56,084 nt of DNA from Bacteroidales bacterium (GCA_020026275.1 JAHHQQ010000013.1:1-56084); one strand, 5' to 3'; shown: positions 43,211 to 53,301, counted from the first letter of the stretch. Notes: generated by a model from the sequence alone, not told the origin. Translations and numbers: made by a program.

Positions 43211-43855
43211 ATGAGGAAATTTGATACCTGTTTCTTTGAACGATATGCGAAACTGACATTGACCCGACTGTTGGACGACTCCTTCAATCATCTGATCAAC
43301 AAGGACCGGCCCGACCTGCAGAGCCCGGACCACCGGACCCTGGGCATAGAAGTGACCCGGGCAATGGAGGAAAGCAAGAAAGCAGCAGATATGCTTTTGG
43401 GAGAAATGTCCGGCCTCCAACAATGCCCAGATGACCAGAAACCATCGCCTCATTTTGATCTCCAACTGCAGCAGATTCTAGATACTGGTTATGGTTACGG
43501 TCTGGACTGCGGCCAATATATCGGAGCCAGAGAATTGGAATACTGGAATCTTGCCCTGCCTTTACGAAGAATTCTGGAAAGCAAAATCAGCAAGGCGGCC
43601 AACGGGTTCTACGGTCACTTCGACTCTCTCGGACTATATGTTTTCTGCAAGGACGACTTAACCGATGAGTCGGTCAACGAAACTTGTTCATTCGTGACAG
43701 AACTGCAAAAAGGGAACGACATCCGCTATGACACGCTCTATCTGTCCGAAATCAGCAATCTCTATGTCTGCCAACTGCACAACGGACATGCCCAGATCAA
43801 GCGTTTTCCCATCAGTCCGGCGCAACGCTACCAATTCTTCATTGATGCCATCTAG
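43211..43855 (+). CDS. Uncharacterised protein, possible nuclease-like fold
   Basis: 214 residues, no signal or membrane segment. The segment INKDRPDLQSPDHRTLGIEVTRAM has an Asp (PDL) followed about a dozen residues later by a strand GIEVT, which recalls the PD-(D/E)xK nuclease core although the Lys is replaced by Thr. The rest has YGYGLDCGQYIGARELEYWN and a C-terminal strand-rich part. Its stop shares the palindrome CTAG (43852-43855) with the stop of the convergent helicase gene. Function unknown; the nuclease reading is tentative. Confidence 0.68.
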   Translation: MRKFDTCFFERYAKLTLTRLLDDSFNHLINKDRPDLQSPDHRTLGIEVTRAMEESKKAADMLLGEMSGLQQCPDDQKPSPHFDLQLQQILDTGYGYGLDCGQYIGARELEYWNLALPLRRILESKISKAANGFYGHFDSLGLYVFCKDDLTDESVNETCSFVTELQKGNDIRYDTLYLSEISNLYVCQLHNGHAQIKRFPISPAQRYQFFIDAI

Positions 43856-46128
43856 AAGAGTTCCTCTTCCTCCGGCGGTGCTTCCTCTCCATGGATGAGG
43901 GTCAGAATGGTCTCCCCGTATTTTTTCATCAGCACATTGCCGACTCCTTTGACAGCAAGCAGTTCAGCCTTTGTCGTAGGCATGGCATTCACAATCGCCA
44001 CCAATGTTTTCTGATGCAGAATCTGGAAACAAGGCACGTTCTGTTTTTTCGCCTCCTCACTGCGCCATCGCCTCAACTTTTCGAACAATTCAGGGTTGGA
44101 CACTTCCTCAATTCTCTCATACTCAGACGGATGCACTTCCTCCTTCTGATTCTGGGCTGCGAGTTCGACAAAGGAAATCCCCGGATGTACGATCGCCCGG
44201 CTCAAAAGCCCCAGCAACTTGGTCACGGAAGTCTCTGGAACCTCTCCACTCAGAATGGATTTCTCTTTCAGAAAAGAATCCAAATCGAATCCAACAGAAA
44301 CATAATTCCACAAAAAGAGTTTCTGGAAGACCATTTCCGCAAAGGATACCGAATACTGCCGATGCAGCTTCTTCTTGTCCTTATCATCAAAATCGACCGA
44401 ATAGGCCACTCTTACAAGAGGCAGCAGCTTCTCCACCACAATCTTGCGGAAATACTCCGCAGCCGCCTTGACCCTCGTCTGAAGATAGCTATAAGCCTCT
44501 GGAGACATTCCCACCGGACCACCGGCAACAGTATCGGCCACAGTCCTGTCCCTGCCACAATACCCCTTCAGAACAATCTTATTGAGAGAATAGCCGAAAC
44601 GAGTCCCCACCTCCGTCAAATCCCAATCCACGACCGGTTCCACATTGGACCATTGTGCCAACGCCTTCGGATAGAGCCCAGGAAAAGCGACCCGTGCAAA
44701 TTTGAAATAAGTATGATAACAACGGGCCAGTCCCTCCAGATTGAACAGTTCCTTCAAGACTTCCAGATAATAGGTCCGCTTGTCCGCCTCCAAATTCTGC
44801 AAAGTTGGCAAAGATTCTGATACATAGTCCGAATATTCATCCACCCGATGGTCATTGATAATGGCAGAAGAAGGAATTTTTCTTTTCAGGACCAAGCCCT
44901 CCAAGGTTCTGCACCGGCTCAAGGCAACATAGACCTGACCGTGTGAAAAAGAATTGTTCGCATCAATGACGGCCTTGTCAAAAGTCAAGCCCTGGCTCTT
45001 GTGGATGGTGATGGCCCAGGCAGTCTTCAAAGGATATTGGGTAAAGAGCCCATCAATCTCAGACACGATTTCCTTTGTTTCCTCATTGATGTCATATTTC
45101 AGATTTTCCCAAGGCTGCGGCTCCACTTCCACCTCCCCCCCATTTTCCAGACGAACAGTGATATGCTCCTTGCCGATAGAAATCACCGTTCCCAATGTAC
45201 CATTTACATACAGACGGTCAGGATCATTTTTCGTGAACATGACCTGTGCCCCCTTCTTCAAGACGAGTTCGACTTCCTGCGGATACATGCTCTCCGGGAA
45301 ATTGCCAGTAATCACCGCCTCATACGTAAAGGCAGATGACGGAATCTGTTCCAGATGAGAATCATTGATCTGCTTTGCCACAGAATTATGGGTACAAAGA
45401 GTAATGCAACCTTCAGGGGCCTGGTAATCGGGAACATATCGGGCATTCAACCTCTCCAGCAATGCTGGTGTCATGCGGTTTTCCCGGACAGCAGCCAGAA
45501 TATCAATGAATTCACTGTCACGCTGACGGAAGATATGAGTCAGTTCCACCATACGGTAAGGATGTTCTTTCAGCACCTTGGAATCAAAGAAATAAGGCGA
45601 TTCATAATATTTGGCCATGACCTCCCATTCTTCTGGGCGAACCACCGGAGACAACTGCTGCACATCCCCAATCATCAGCACCTGAACCCCTCCGAAAGGT
45701 TGCGGATTCCGTCGCAGTTTCCGTAACAAAGCATCCAGCTCATCCATCACGTCCGCCCTCAACATACTCACTTCGTCAATGATCATGAGTTCCATAGAGC
45801 GAATCATTCTCAACTTTTTCTTGTGAAACTTGTAGCGGCCGTCCCGGTCATGTGCCTGGACATGCTGGAAATCAGGAAGAAACAGGCCAAATGGCAATTG
45901 AAAGAAAGAATGCAGAGTCACTCCTCCTGCATTGATGGCAGCCACTCCGGTAGGGGCCAGTACAATTTTCCGTTTAGGACACTGGTCCACCACCATCTTC
46001 AGAAAAGTGGTCTTGCCAGTTCCGGCTTTTCCCGTCAGAAAGACATTCATGGATGTCTGGGTCACATATTCCCATGCCAATTCCAGCTCCCTGTTCTTTT
46101 CCAATTGTTTCAGCCCCTCCTGATTCAT
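43852..46128 (-). CDS. Pif1/RecD2-like superfamily 1B helicase with C-terminal HRDC-type domain
   Basis: 758 residues from the ATG at 46128, chosen because AGGAGGTGG stands just before it; an ATG at 46167 lacks a site. Helicase motifs: Walker A LTGKAGTGKTTFLK (about 32-45), Ia APTGVAAINAGG, Walker B LMIIDEVSM, III MIGDVQQLSPV, V/VI region TIHKSQGLTFDKAVID and QVYVALSRCRTLEGL. The last 75 residues (PCFQILHQKTLVAIVNAMPT, VKGVGNVLMKKYGETIL) look like an HRDC domain, as in RecQ. It probably unwinds DNA 5' to 3' in genome maintenance. The long middle part (about 420-660) is typical of Bacteroidota members of the family. Confidence 0.9.
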   Translation of the reverse strand: MNQEGLKQLEKNRELELAWEYVTQTSMNVFLTGKAGTGKTTFLKMVVDQCPKRKIVLAPTGVAAINAGGVTLHSFFQLPFGLFLPDFQHVQAHDRDGRYKFHKKKLRMIRSMELMIIDEVSMLRADVMDELDALLRKLRRNPQPFGGVQVLMIGDVQQLSPVVRPEEWEVMAKYYESPYFFDSKVLKEHPYRMVELTHIFRQRDSEFIDILAAVRENRMTPALLERLNARYVPDYQAPEGCITLCTHNSVAKQINDSHLEQIPSSAFTYEAVITGNFPESMYPQEVELVLKKGAQVMFTKNDPDRLYVNGTLGTVISIGKEHITVRLENGGEVEVEPQPWENLKYDINEETKEIVSEIDGLFTQYPLKTAWAITIHKSQGLTFDKAVIDANNSFSHGQVYVALSRCRTLEGLVLKRKIPSSAIINDHRVDEYSDYVSESLPTLQNLEADKRTYYLEVLKELFNLEGLARCYHTYFKFARVAFPGLYPKALAQWSNVEPVVDWDLTEVGTRFGYSLNKIVLKGYCGRDRTVADTVAGGPVGMSPEAYSYLQTRVKAAAEYFRKIVVEKLLPLVRVAYSVDFDDKDKKKLHRQYSVSFAEMVFQKLFLWNYVSVGFDLDSFLKEKSILSGEVPETSVTKLLGLLSRAIVHPGISFVELAAQNQKEEVHPSEYERIEEVSNPELFEKLRRWRSEEAKKQNVPCFQILHQKTLVAIVNAMPTTKAELLAVKGVGNVLMKKYGETILTLIHGEEAPPEEEELF

Positions 46129-46196
46129 AATCACCACCTCCTGTTTGTCATATTGTTTCTTTGTCAAAGCAAAAATGCCATCTTTGAACGATGGTT

Positions 46197-46227
46197 CAAA
46201 GATAGCACTAAAATACAGAATTTGAAA
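46197..46227 (-). promoter_or_regulatory. Promoter of the Pif1-like gene within a palindrome
   Basis: On the minus strand TTTC (46227-46224), 19 bases, TATCTTTG (46204-46197): one mismatch from consensus. The -7 box lies in a perfect inverted repeat TCTTTGAAC-GATG-GTTCAAAGA (46181-46202), so a repressor could compete with polymerase there. Confidence 0.5.
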
Positions 46228-46237
46228 AACAGATTCT

Positions 46238-46750
46238 TCATTCCAGCAGTTCTTCCTGAAGAGGGGCTGTCACCTGAGGAACCAGCCTTCCACGATAGCC
46301 CATCGGAGTACGGTTATTGGAATTTACTGAAATATTGGTTGAGCCATCCTCAAACACAACCAGGAAGAACCTGAAATGATCATCTCCATGTGCATTGAAG
46401 GAAATCTCCGTTCTGATATTTTTCCCAGATGTAATCTGATGGGACTTATAGTCCTCCAGCACCGTATCCAGCTTGATTCCCCCTCCATCTCCATAAGGCA
46501 GACTGGTCGCCCTGCCAAAAAACGGCAAATCCACAACCAACGTATCATTTCTTACTTCCAACGTATAACCAGGAGAAAGGCTGATATTCTTTCCAGACAT
46601 CGGAATGGCCCAATCCACTTCCACGACATATCTTCTTGCATCCAAGGAGGCCAGCACATCACGTTTCTCCTGCTCTTTGTCCTGTGCTCCCATCAAAACG
46701 GGAAACAGGCCCAAGGCAAAAGCCAAAACAAAAGTCAGTTTCCTTTTCAT
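46238..46750 (-). CDS. DUF4251 family secreted protein
   Basis: 170 residues with a signal peptide (LTFVLAFALGLFPVLMGAQ). The remainder is a compact beta-sandwich-type sequence with the DUF4251 landmarks SLDARRYVVEVDWAIPMSGK, LSPGYTLEVRNDTLVVDLPF and FGRATSLPYGDGGGIKL. The family is nearly confined to Bacteroidota and is periplasmic or exported, without known activity. No partner gene is obvious. Confidence 0.88.
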   Translation of the reverse strand: MKRKLTFVLAFALGLFPVLMGAQDKEQEKRDVLASLDARRYVVEVDWAIPMSGKNISLSPGYTLEVRNDTLVVDLPFFGRATSLPYGDGGGIKLDTVLEDYKSHQITSGKNIRTEISFNAHGDDHFRFFLVVFEDGSTNISVNSNNRTPMGYRGRLVPQVTAPLQEELLE

Positions 46751-46871
46751 AGCATTATTTAGTTAATTGAAAAACAATAATATACGGCAAATTACAAACT
46801 CACCGGACATGAACCAATCAAAAATCAAACCAAAAGTCCATGACAAATCTGGAGAGATTACAAAAGGCCAT

Positions 46872-46902
46872 TTTGAAAAAGAATGAGATTATGCTAAATT
46901 TG
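46872..46902 (+). promoter_or_regulatory. Consensus promoter of the GH92 gene
   Basis: TTTG (46872-46875), 19 bases, TAAATTTG (46895-46902) is an exact Bacteroidota -33/-7 promoter. Transcription should start near 46908, after the ATG at 46840 and before the one at 46933, which fixes the start codon of the gene. Confidence 0.8.
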
Positions 46903-46932
46903 ACACGACAACCATACACTGAGATTAAACGA

Positions 46933-49221
46933 ATGAAAATCAAATTATTTCTATTGGGCATCCTGACTCTCCTTCCGGTCCGTACTTTTGCAGAGCAATC
47001 TACTGAAATACAGAACGGTGCAGAGTCCGGTCCTCTCACCCGCCATGTAAACACCTTCATCGGGACAAGCAATTTCGGCACCACTCATCCGGGAGCAGTC
47101 TGTCCCAACGGAATGATGTCCGTATCCCCTTTCAACGTGGCCGGATCAGAACTCAACCGCTTTGACAAAGACAGCCGGTGGTGGTCCACCCCTTACAGTT
47201 CGGACAACTGCTTCTTCACGGGTTTCTCCCACGTCAATCTCAGTGGCGTAGGCTGCCCGGAAGCCGCCCTCGCCCTGACCATGCCGACCTCCGGTGCCCT
47301 TCAGGTAGATTACCACCTCTATGGCAGCGAATACACCGAAGAGAAATCAGAGCCCGGCTATTACAGCAACCGTCTCACGGCCTATGACATTCTCACGGAA
47401 GTGACCGCCACCTACCGCTCTTCCCGCGAAAGATATACCTTCCACGAAGGACAGAGCAACCTCCTCATCAATTTCGGTCTGGCCCTCACCAATGAGACCG
47501 GCGGCTGGATCCGCAAGATCAGCGACACCGAATACGAAGGAATGAGGATGGCAGGTACCTTCTGCTATTACAACCAAGCCGTCTTCCCAGTCTATTTCAG
47601 CATCCGTCTGGGCAAAGCCCCTGCCAAAGCAGGTTTCTGGAAAAAGATGCCCGAGATGACTGCCGAGGCCGCCTGGTCTTCAGACAGCGGAAAATACAAG
47701 ATCTACCAGCAATATGGCAGAGAGATTGCCGGAGACGACATCGGCTGCTGGTTCACCTACGACACCGAAGAGGGTGAACAGCTCGAAGTCCAGATGGGCG
47801 TTTCCTTTGTCAGCTGCGACAATGCCTGGGAGAACCTCAACCAGGAACAGGGAGACCTCAGTTTTGACGAACTCCGTGCAGCCGCCCACGATTTGTGGGA
47901 ATCAGACCTGTCACGCATCCAGGTGACCGGAGGTTCAGAGAAAGAAAAGGAGATCTTCTATTCTGCCCTCTACCACACTCTTATCCACCCAAACCTCCTC
48001 AACGACGTCAACGGCGAATATCCGCTCATGGAGAACGAAGGCATCGGCCGGGTTCCGGAAGGAGAGAACCGCTATACCGTCTTCTCTCTCTGGGATACCT
48101 ACCGCAACGTCCACCAGCTCCTGACCCTCGTCTTCCCAGAAAGACAACGTGACATGGTCCGCTCCATGGTCAACATGTACAAGGAATGGGGATGGATGCC
48201 CAAATGGGAACTCTTCGGACGTGAAACCTTCACCATGGAAGGAGATCCTGCCATTCCGGTCATCACAGACACCTGGCTCAAAGGCATCCGTGACTTTGAC
48301 ATCGAAGCCGCCTATGAAGCCTTCACCAAATCGGCCGACACCCCTGGCGCACAGAACCGCATGCGCCCGGACGGAGACCCCTACATCGAAAAAGGGTTCA
48401 TTCCGCTAGGCCATTTTTCAGGAGACTTCTCTGGAGACAATTCCGTTTCACACGCATTGGAATATTACGTCGCCGACTACGCCCTGTCACTTCTTGCAGC
48501 CGATCTCGGCAAAAAAGAAGATGCCCGACGCTACTACCAGCGTTCTCTGGAATACAAACACTACTACGACCCAGAGTACGGCACATTGAGGCCACTGAAA
48601 GCAGACGGAACCTTCCTGACCCCATTCGACCCTCGCCAGGGAGAAAATTTCGAGCCTGTACCTGGTTTCCACGAAGGCAGCGCCTGGAACTACACCTTCG
48701 CCATCCCTCATGATGTGCTGGGCTACGCCCGACTCATGGGAGGCAAGAAAGTATTCGTGAACAAACTGCAAAAAATATTTGACGACGGTCTCTATGATCC
48801 GGCCAACGAACCGGACATTGCCTATCCTTATCTCTTCAGCTGGTTCAAGGGGGAAGAATGGCGAACCCAGAAGACCGTTGCAGACATTCTGGAGAAATAC
48901 TATCACACGACCCCTGCCGGTATCCCGGGAAATGACGATACGGGTACCATGTCCGCCTGGGCCATCTTCTCCATGATGGGCTTCTATCCAGACTGCCCTG
49001 GTTCTCCTTACTACACCTTCACCACCCCTGCTTTCCAGAAAGTGGAAATCCAGCTCCATCCCGATTTCTACAAACAGCCGTCTCTGGTGATTGAACGGTC
49101 CTCCGGTTCAGACGAAGACCTCTACTTGCGCCGCATCCGTATCCACGGCAAGACACAGGGCTACCGCATCAGCCATCAGAAACTGGTGGAAAGCGGCAAA
49201 GTCGATTTCAGCACCCGATAA
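46933..49221 (+). CDS. GH92 alpha-mannosidase
   Basis: 762 residues from the ATG at 46933 (KIKLFLLGILTLLPVRTFAE signal peptide; the promoter position excludes the longer frame). GH92 landmarks in order: VNTFIGTSNFGTTHPGAVCP, GFSHVNLSGVGCPE, FSLWDTYRNVHQLL, WGWMPKWELFGRETFTM, FHEGSAWNYTF, EPDIAYPYLFSWF, and the calcium/catalytic loop GNDDTGTMSAWAIFSMMGFY. These enzymes are calcium-dependent exo-alpha-mannosidases acting on N-glycans and yeast mannan. It lies apart from both PULs with its own promoter, yet suits trimming of the mannose-rich glycans imported by PUL 1. Linkage specificity cannot be told. Confidence 0.95.
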   Translation: MKIKLFLLGILTLLPVRTFAEQSTEIQNGAESGPLTRHVNTFIGTSNFGTTHPGAVCPNGMMSVSPFNVAGSELNRFDKDSRWWSTPYSSDNCFFTGFSHVNLSGVGCPEAALALTMPTSGALQVDYHLYGSEYTEEKSEPGYYSNRLTAYDILTEVTATYRSSRERYTFHEGQSNLLINFGLALTNETGGWIRKISDTEYEGMRMAGTFCYYNQAVFPVYFSIRLGKAPAKAGFWKKMPEMTAEAAWSSDSGKYKIYQQYGREIAGDDIGCWFTYDTEEGEQLEVQMGVSFVSCDNAWENLNQEQGDLSFDELRAAAHDLWESDLSRIQVTGGSEKEKEIFYSALYHTLIHPNLLNDVNGEYPLMENEGIGRVPEGENRYTVFSLWDTYRNVHQLLTLVFPERQRDMVRSMVNMYKEWGWMPKWELFGRETFTMEGDPAIPVITDTWLKGIRDFDIEAAYEAFTKSADTPGAQNRMRPDGDPYIEKGFIPLGHFSGDFSGDNSVSHALEYYVADYALSLLAADLGKKEDARRYYQRSLEYKHYYDPEYGTLRPLKADGTFLTPFDPRQGENFEPVPGFHEGSAWNYTFAIPHDVLGYARLMGGKKVFVNKLQKIFDDGLYDPANEPDIAYPYLFSWFKGEEWRTQKTVADILEKYYHTTPAGIPGNDDTGTMSAWAIFSMMGFYPDCPGSPYYTFTTPAFQKVEIQLHPDFYKQPSLVIERSSGSDEDLYLRRIRIHGKTQGYRISHQKLVESGKVDFSTR

Positions 49222-49272
49222 CCAAAGAGCCTGGACTTCATTCCAGGCCGAGCACATAGCCGAGCTCATAAT

Positions 49273-49315
49273 TTTTCCCGTCCGCTTTGAGTGGTTCTCA
49301 AGGCGGACGGGAAAA
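49273..49315. repeat. Hairpin between convergent GH92 and sbcC genes
   Basis: A 19-bp inverted repeat with one G-U-type mismatch and a five-base loop (centre at 49294). T residues lie on the left arm and A residues on the right, the reverse of an intrinsic terminator on either strand. It may still protect or end both transcripts, with pairing of the T and A arms included in the stem. Confidence 0.55.
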
Positions 49316-49327
49316 TCGGTTAAAGAA

Positions 49328-52147
49328 TCAGCCGACCACCATCTCAATGCGGCTTCCGGCATACCGGTCCTTTCTGACAACTATCTGCTTGTCTATTTCC
49401 TTCAGGGCAGGAACATGAGAAATAATCCCAATAAGACGATTCCCTTCTGTCAGGCCGCACAAGGTCTTGATTGCCAGTTTGATGGAATCCTCATCCAGAG
49501 AGCCGAAGCCTTCATCCACGAACATGGTGTCAATCTGGATTCCACCTGCACTGGACTGGACTTCGTCCGAAAGTCCCAAGGCCAGCGACAAAGAAGCCTT
49601 GAATTGTTCTCCGCCAGACAAGGACTTGACATCCCTCACTCCGCCACTATAATGATCAATGACATCCAAATCCAAACCGAACTGGCTGCGTCTGTTGGAC
49701 GCCTCCACCCTCCTCTTCAACTCATACTGTCCATCAGACAAGACCATGAGACGGATATTCGCCCGAGCAATGATCCGGTCAAAACAAGACATGAGTACAT
49801 ATGTCTCGAACATGATCTTGCTCTTCTGGGACACATTTCCATTGGCAGTATCGGACAAAGAAAGTTTCCACTGGAATTCCTTCTCCAGACCTGCCAAATC
49901 AGAAGACTGGTCCTCTATGTTCTTCAAGGTCTTCAAATTTGCATCTCTTCTTGAATAGACCACCTTGCTCCTTTTCTCTATCAAATCCAATTCGGTCTGA
50001 ACCGACTTCAAGACATCCTCCTTGGCCAATTTCTCCTCCAACACCTGATCCAAAGCCATCGGTTCCTCTCCATCCTTCAGAATCTTCTTGGCCAATTCAC
50101 CCAATCTGCGGTCCAGTTCTTTCCTGCCTCCCTCCAATCCAGCAATCTTGTTCTCACCTTCCTTCAGATTCCGTGCGGTTTGTTCCAGCTTCTCCGAGAT
50201 CTGCTTCATCTGCTCTTGAATGCCCTCCACTGCCTTCTGGGCCGCTTTACTATCTGGATAAGGAAGTGCGGACACCTTCTGGGCATACAACTTACCCTTC
50301 TCTGTCCGCATGGCACGACACGCCGACAGCACCTTCTCCGTTTCCACAACTTTCATTTTCAGAACCTCCAAGTCCGCCTCCTTCTCCGGCAAATGGGCAT
50401 GGACATAATCCCGCCGTTCTGAAGCCGTCTTCAAATTCTCCAGATTCTTCTGATGCTGGCGGATTTCACCATCCAAACGATTCTCTTCACCCGAAATAGC
50501 GGACAAATGTTCCGGTTTCAGTTCCATATCCGCGAAACATTTCTGGGCCATCTCCCCCAATTCAACCTGCTGCCGGTTCACAAGTCCCTTCTGTTCAGCA
50601 CATTTCGTCAGGCCATTGGCCACCCGTCCATGCAAAGCGTCATAAGTCCTCTTCAACAGCTTCACCTCCGCTTCCGTCGGCACTTCACGAGACAATCCTC
50701 TGACATGTGGATGATGGACGGAGCCACACACCGGACAAGGTTTTCCTTCTTCCAGCATCTGCGCCAACAACCCAGCCTGCTCTCCCATGAACAATGCGAA
50801 CTTCTCCTCATATTCCGAACGGGCATCCTTCTCCTGATTCATAAGTATTGACAAGGCTGACGTATATCTTGTCAGATTGTCAGACTCCTTGCAATAAGAT
50901 TCGTACTTCTTCCTGAATTCCTGCAGTTCTCTCTTCCTCGTATCCTTCTCCTTCACGGCTGTGGTTTCATCCGCAACCATCTTCTCCAAATTCTCATAGG
51001 ACTTCAGTTCCTCTTTCCAAGACTTCACCTCATCATCCGCCCTTTTCACCGAAGACGTCAACTCAACCAGAGCCTCTTCCTGGACCTTCTTCTGGCTATC
51101 CAACTCTGAGATGCCAGCCAGCATCTTGTCCAATTCATCGAACTCTTTCATCTGTTCATCCAAAACAGCTTTCTGTCCGGCAAGTATTTCTATCTGCGGG
51201 CGCTCCTTCTCCGCTTCAGCAACAGCGGCACTCCATTCCTCCCGCTGAGAGAGCAAGACCTCCAGATTTTTCTGCACGACATTCTTGTCATTTGTCGCAT
51301 GGACATAATCCTCATAATTTTCCTTCTCAATCCGGAGCCGAGCCAACAACTCCCCCTTTTCCAACCTCTCTTCCTCCAGAGACCGGTAGATTGCCTCGTC
51401 CTCCTCCACAAGAAATCGGACCAGCTCCAGCACCTCCTCCACAGGCATCTTGCCAGCCTTCGCAAGTGCGACCTCTTCTTCCCGCATACTTTCTTCACCA
51501 CAAAGGATACCGGCAACAGACTGACAGACCTTCTGGCGGCCCGATTCACATAAGCCACAAAGCCGGCTGGCCTCTTCCTTCAAAGCCAGCTGCACATCCA
51601 CATAGGGTTGAGTCTTGAAAATGCTGCGGAAAATCTTCAGACGATCCTCCGTATCCGCAAACAGAAGCTTCATGAAATCACCCTGTGCAATCATCGCAAT
51701 CTGAGAAAACTGATTACGGTTGATTCCCACAATCTCCAAAATCTTTCCATTCACATTGGAAACGCCCGTCACCGGATGTCTGCCATCCGGCAGGTACAGG
51801 ACAGCATCAGCATCCTCTTTTGTCATACCGGTCCCTCTTTTGGCCGGCCGCATATAAGCAGGATTCCTCCTGACCCGGAACTCCTTGCCATGATAGGAAA
51901 AAAGCAATTCCACATACGTCTGGGCAGCCGGCCGGGCAAAGGAAGACCGGAACATGCTGTCCTTCCGGTTCTCCCCACTGGGTTCCCCGAAAAGGGCAAA
52001 CGAGATAGCATCAAAGATCGTGGTCTTTCCTGCTCCCGTATCTCCTGAAATCAAATAAAGTCCTTTTGTGCCGAATTGAGTGAAATCAATGGTCACAACT
52101 TCAGCATATGGTCCGAATGCGGACATCGTCAATTCCAACGGTCTCAT
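49328..52147 (-). CDS. sbcC: Exonuclease subunit SbcC (Rad50-like ATPase)
   Basis: 939 residues. N-terminal ATPase lobe with Walker A SGDTGAGKTTIFDAISFALF (about 34-53), long coiled-coil arms interrupted by the zinc hook GKPCPVCGSVHHP in the middle, and the C-terminal lobe with signature LSGGEQFKASLSLALG and Walker B TMFVDEGFGSLDED. With SbcD it opens hairpins and trims DNA ends, removing palindrome-derived structures and covalent protein blocks. The ATG overlaps the sbcD stop as ATGA. Confidence 0.95.
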   Translation of the reverse strand: MRPLELTMSAFGPYAEVVTIDFTQFGTKGLYLISGDTGAGKTTIFDAISFALFGEPSGENRKDSMFRSSFARPAAQTYVELLFSYHGKEFRVRRNPAYMRPAKRGTGMTKEDADAVLYLPDGRHPVTGVSNVNGKILEIVGINRNQFSQIAMIAQGDFMKLLFADTEDRLKIFRSIFKTQPYVDVQLALKEEASRLCGLCESGRQKVCQSVAGILCGEESMREEEVALAKAGKMPVEEVLELVRFLVEEDEAIYRSLEEERLEKGELLARLRIEKENYEDYVHATNDKNVVQKNLEVLLSQREEWSAAVAEAEKERPQIEILAGQKAVLDEQMKEFDELDKMLAGISELDSQKKVQEEALVELTSSVKRADDEVKSWKEELKSYENLEKMVADETTAVKEKDTRKRELQEFRKKYESYCKESDNLTRYTSALSILMNQEKDARSEYEEKFALFMGEQAGLLAQMLEEGKPCPVCGSVHHPHVRGLSREVPTEAEVKLLKRTYDALHGRVANGLTKCAEQKGLVNRQQVELGEMAQKCFADMELKPEHLSAISGEENRLDGEIRQHQKNLENLKTASERRDYVHAHLPEKEADLEVLKMKVVETEKVLSACRAMRTEKGKLYAQKVSALPYPDSKAAQKAVEGIQEQMKQISEKLEQTARNLKEGENKIAGLEGGRKELDRRLGELAKKILKDGEEPMALDQVLEEKLAKEDVLKSVQTELDLIEKRSKVVYSRRDANLKTLKNIEDQSSDLAGLEKEFQWKLSLSDTANGNVSQKSKIMFETYVLMSCFDRIIARANIRLMVLSDGQYELKRRVEASNRRSQFGLDLDVIDHYSGGVRDVKSLSGGEQFKASLSLALGLSDEVQSSAGGIQIDTMFVDEGFGSLDEDSIKLAIKTLCGLTEGNRLIGIISHVPALKEIDKQIVVRKDRYAGSRIEMVVG

Positions 52148-53301
52148 CTTTCTTCCTCCTTTCCGACAATTCTTTCTACGACAGAATCCAAGAAAAGCTT
52201 CTGTTCCCGACTCATCTCCCGATCATTCTGCAGCTTATAAAGTTCTGCGAACAACTCCTTCGGAGTCTTCTTCTCGACATTTTCGGCCCCTCCGATTGTA
52301 GCAATCCCGGCACGGGTCCTTTTGTTGTCATACCGCAGTTCCATAATATTATGATAGATCGTCTTCAATTTGGCCATGGCATCCGGAACATCTTCCTCAT
52401 CTGTCAAGGTAACCCTGACGAAATCCTCCTGACAGTTCTTTTCCAGATAGAAATCTCTGGCGGTCACTTCTTCATAGGTTCCCCTGATCTCCTGCCAATC
52501 ATGCAGTGGCTTCAACGGAACCAGACGAATATCCACCCGATGTTTCTCTCCCAGTTCCACTATCGTCACAGACTTCTCGTCCTCCACTTCCGAAAAAGAG
52601 TACTTCAAGGGACTGCCACAATACCTCACCTCCGGCCGGCCGCAAAACTGCGGACGGTGAAGATGCCCCAAAGCCACATAATCGAAAGCATCAAATGCTG
52701 AAACATCCACATTGCCGAGTCCTCCGACCATGAAATCTTCCGACTCCGACCGAAGAGCATCCGTAATAAATTGATGCGTCACCAGTACATTTCTGATCCC
52801 AGGAGCCACCTCCATCTTCTCGATCGCCTTGCGGATGGCCTGATCATAATCATTCACCTCTCCCTTTTCCTCCTCGGCCAAAAAGTGGCGAACCACGGCA
52901 GGTTTGACAAAAGGAAGAAGATAGATATGGACAGGACCATAGTCATCCTGCAAGACAACCGGATCCACCTTTCCTGAATAGACATCAGACATATAAATCT
53001 GATCCTTCTTCAAAATGGAATTCATATAACTGATCCTTTCCGCAGAATCATGGTTGCCACTGATCACAAATACCGGTTTCCCAAAACGTGACAGCCTGTC
53101 AAGGCAATCGCTGAACAGCATCATTGAATCAGCAGAGGGGATGGACTTGTCATATACATCCCCGGCAATAATGATTCCATCGGGATTCTCCTTCTCGATG
53201 ATACCGTAAATCTGTTGGAAAATAAATTTCTGCTCCTCCAACATCGAGACTTCGTTGACCCTCTTTCCTATATGAAGGTCTGCAAGATGCACCAATTTCA
53301 T
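52144..53301 (-). CDS. sbcD: Exonuclease subunit SbcD (Mre11-like nuclease)
   Basis: 385 residues from the ATG at 53301 (KLVHLADLHIGK), three codons inside the longer frame. Metallophosphoesterase motifs are complete: HLADLHIGK, IIAGDVYDKS, VISGNHDSAER, VLVTHQF and ALGHLHRPQ. It is the nuclease partner of SbcC, with which it overlaps by four bases. The two genes form a short operon with a -7 box upstream. Confidence 0.95.
   Translation of the reverse strand: MKLVHLADLHIGKRVNEVSMLEEQKFIFQQIYGIIEKENPDGIIIAGDVYDKSIPSADSMMLFSDCLDRLSRFGKPVFVISGNHDSAERISYMNSILKKDQIYMSDVYSGKVDPVVLQDDYGPVHIYLLPFVKPAVVRHFLAEEEKGEVNDYDQAIRKAIEKMEVAPGIRNVLVTHQFITDALRSESEDFMVGGLGNVDVSAFDAFDYVALGHLHRPQFCGRPEVRYCGSPLKYSFSEVEDEKSVTIVELGEKHRVDIRLVPLKPLHDWQEIRGTYEEVTARDFYLEKNCQEDFVRVTLTDEEDVPDAMAKLKTIYHNIMELRYDNKRTRAGIATIGGAENVEKKTPKELFAELYKLQNDREMSREQKLFLDSVVERIVGKEEER

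Noticed and set aside
48487..49059. Minus-strand frame of 190 codons inside GH92
   Set aside because: Mirror of a conserved GH92 region, no start signal and no family resemblance.
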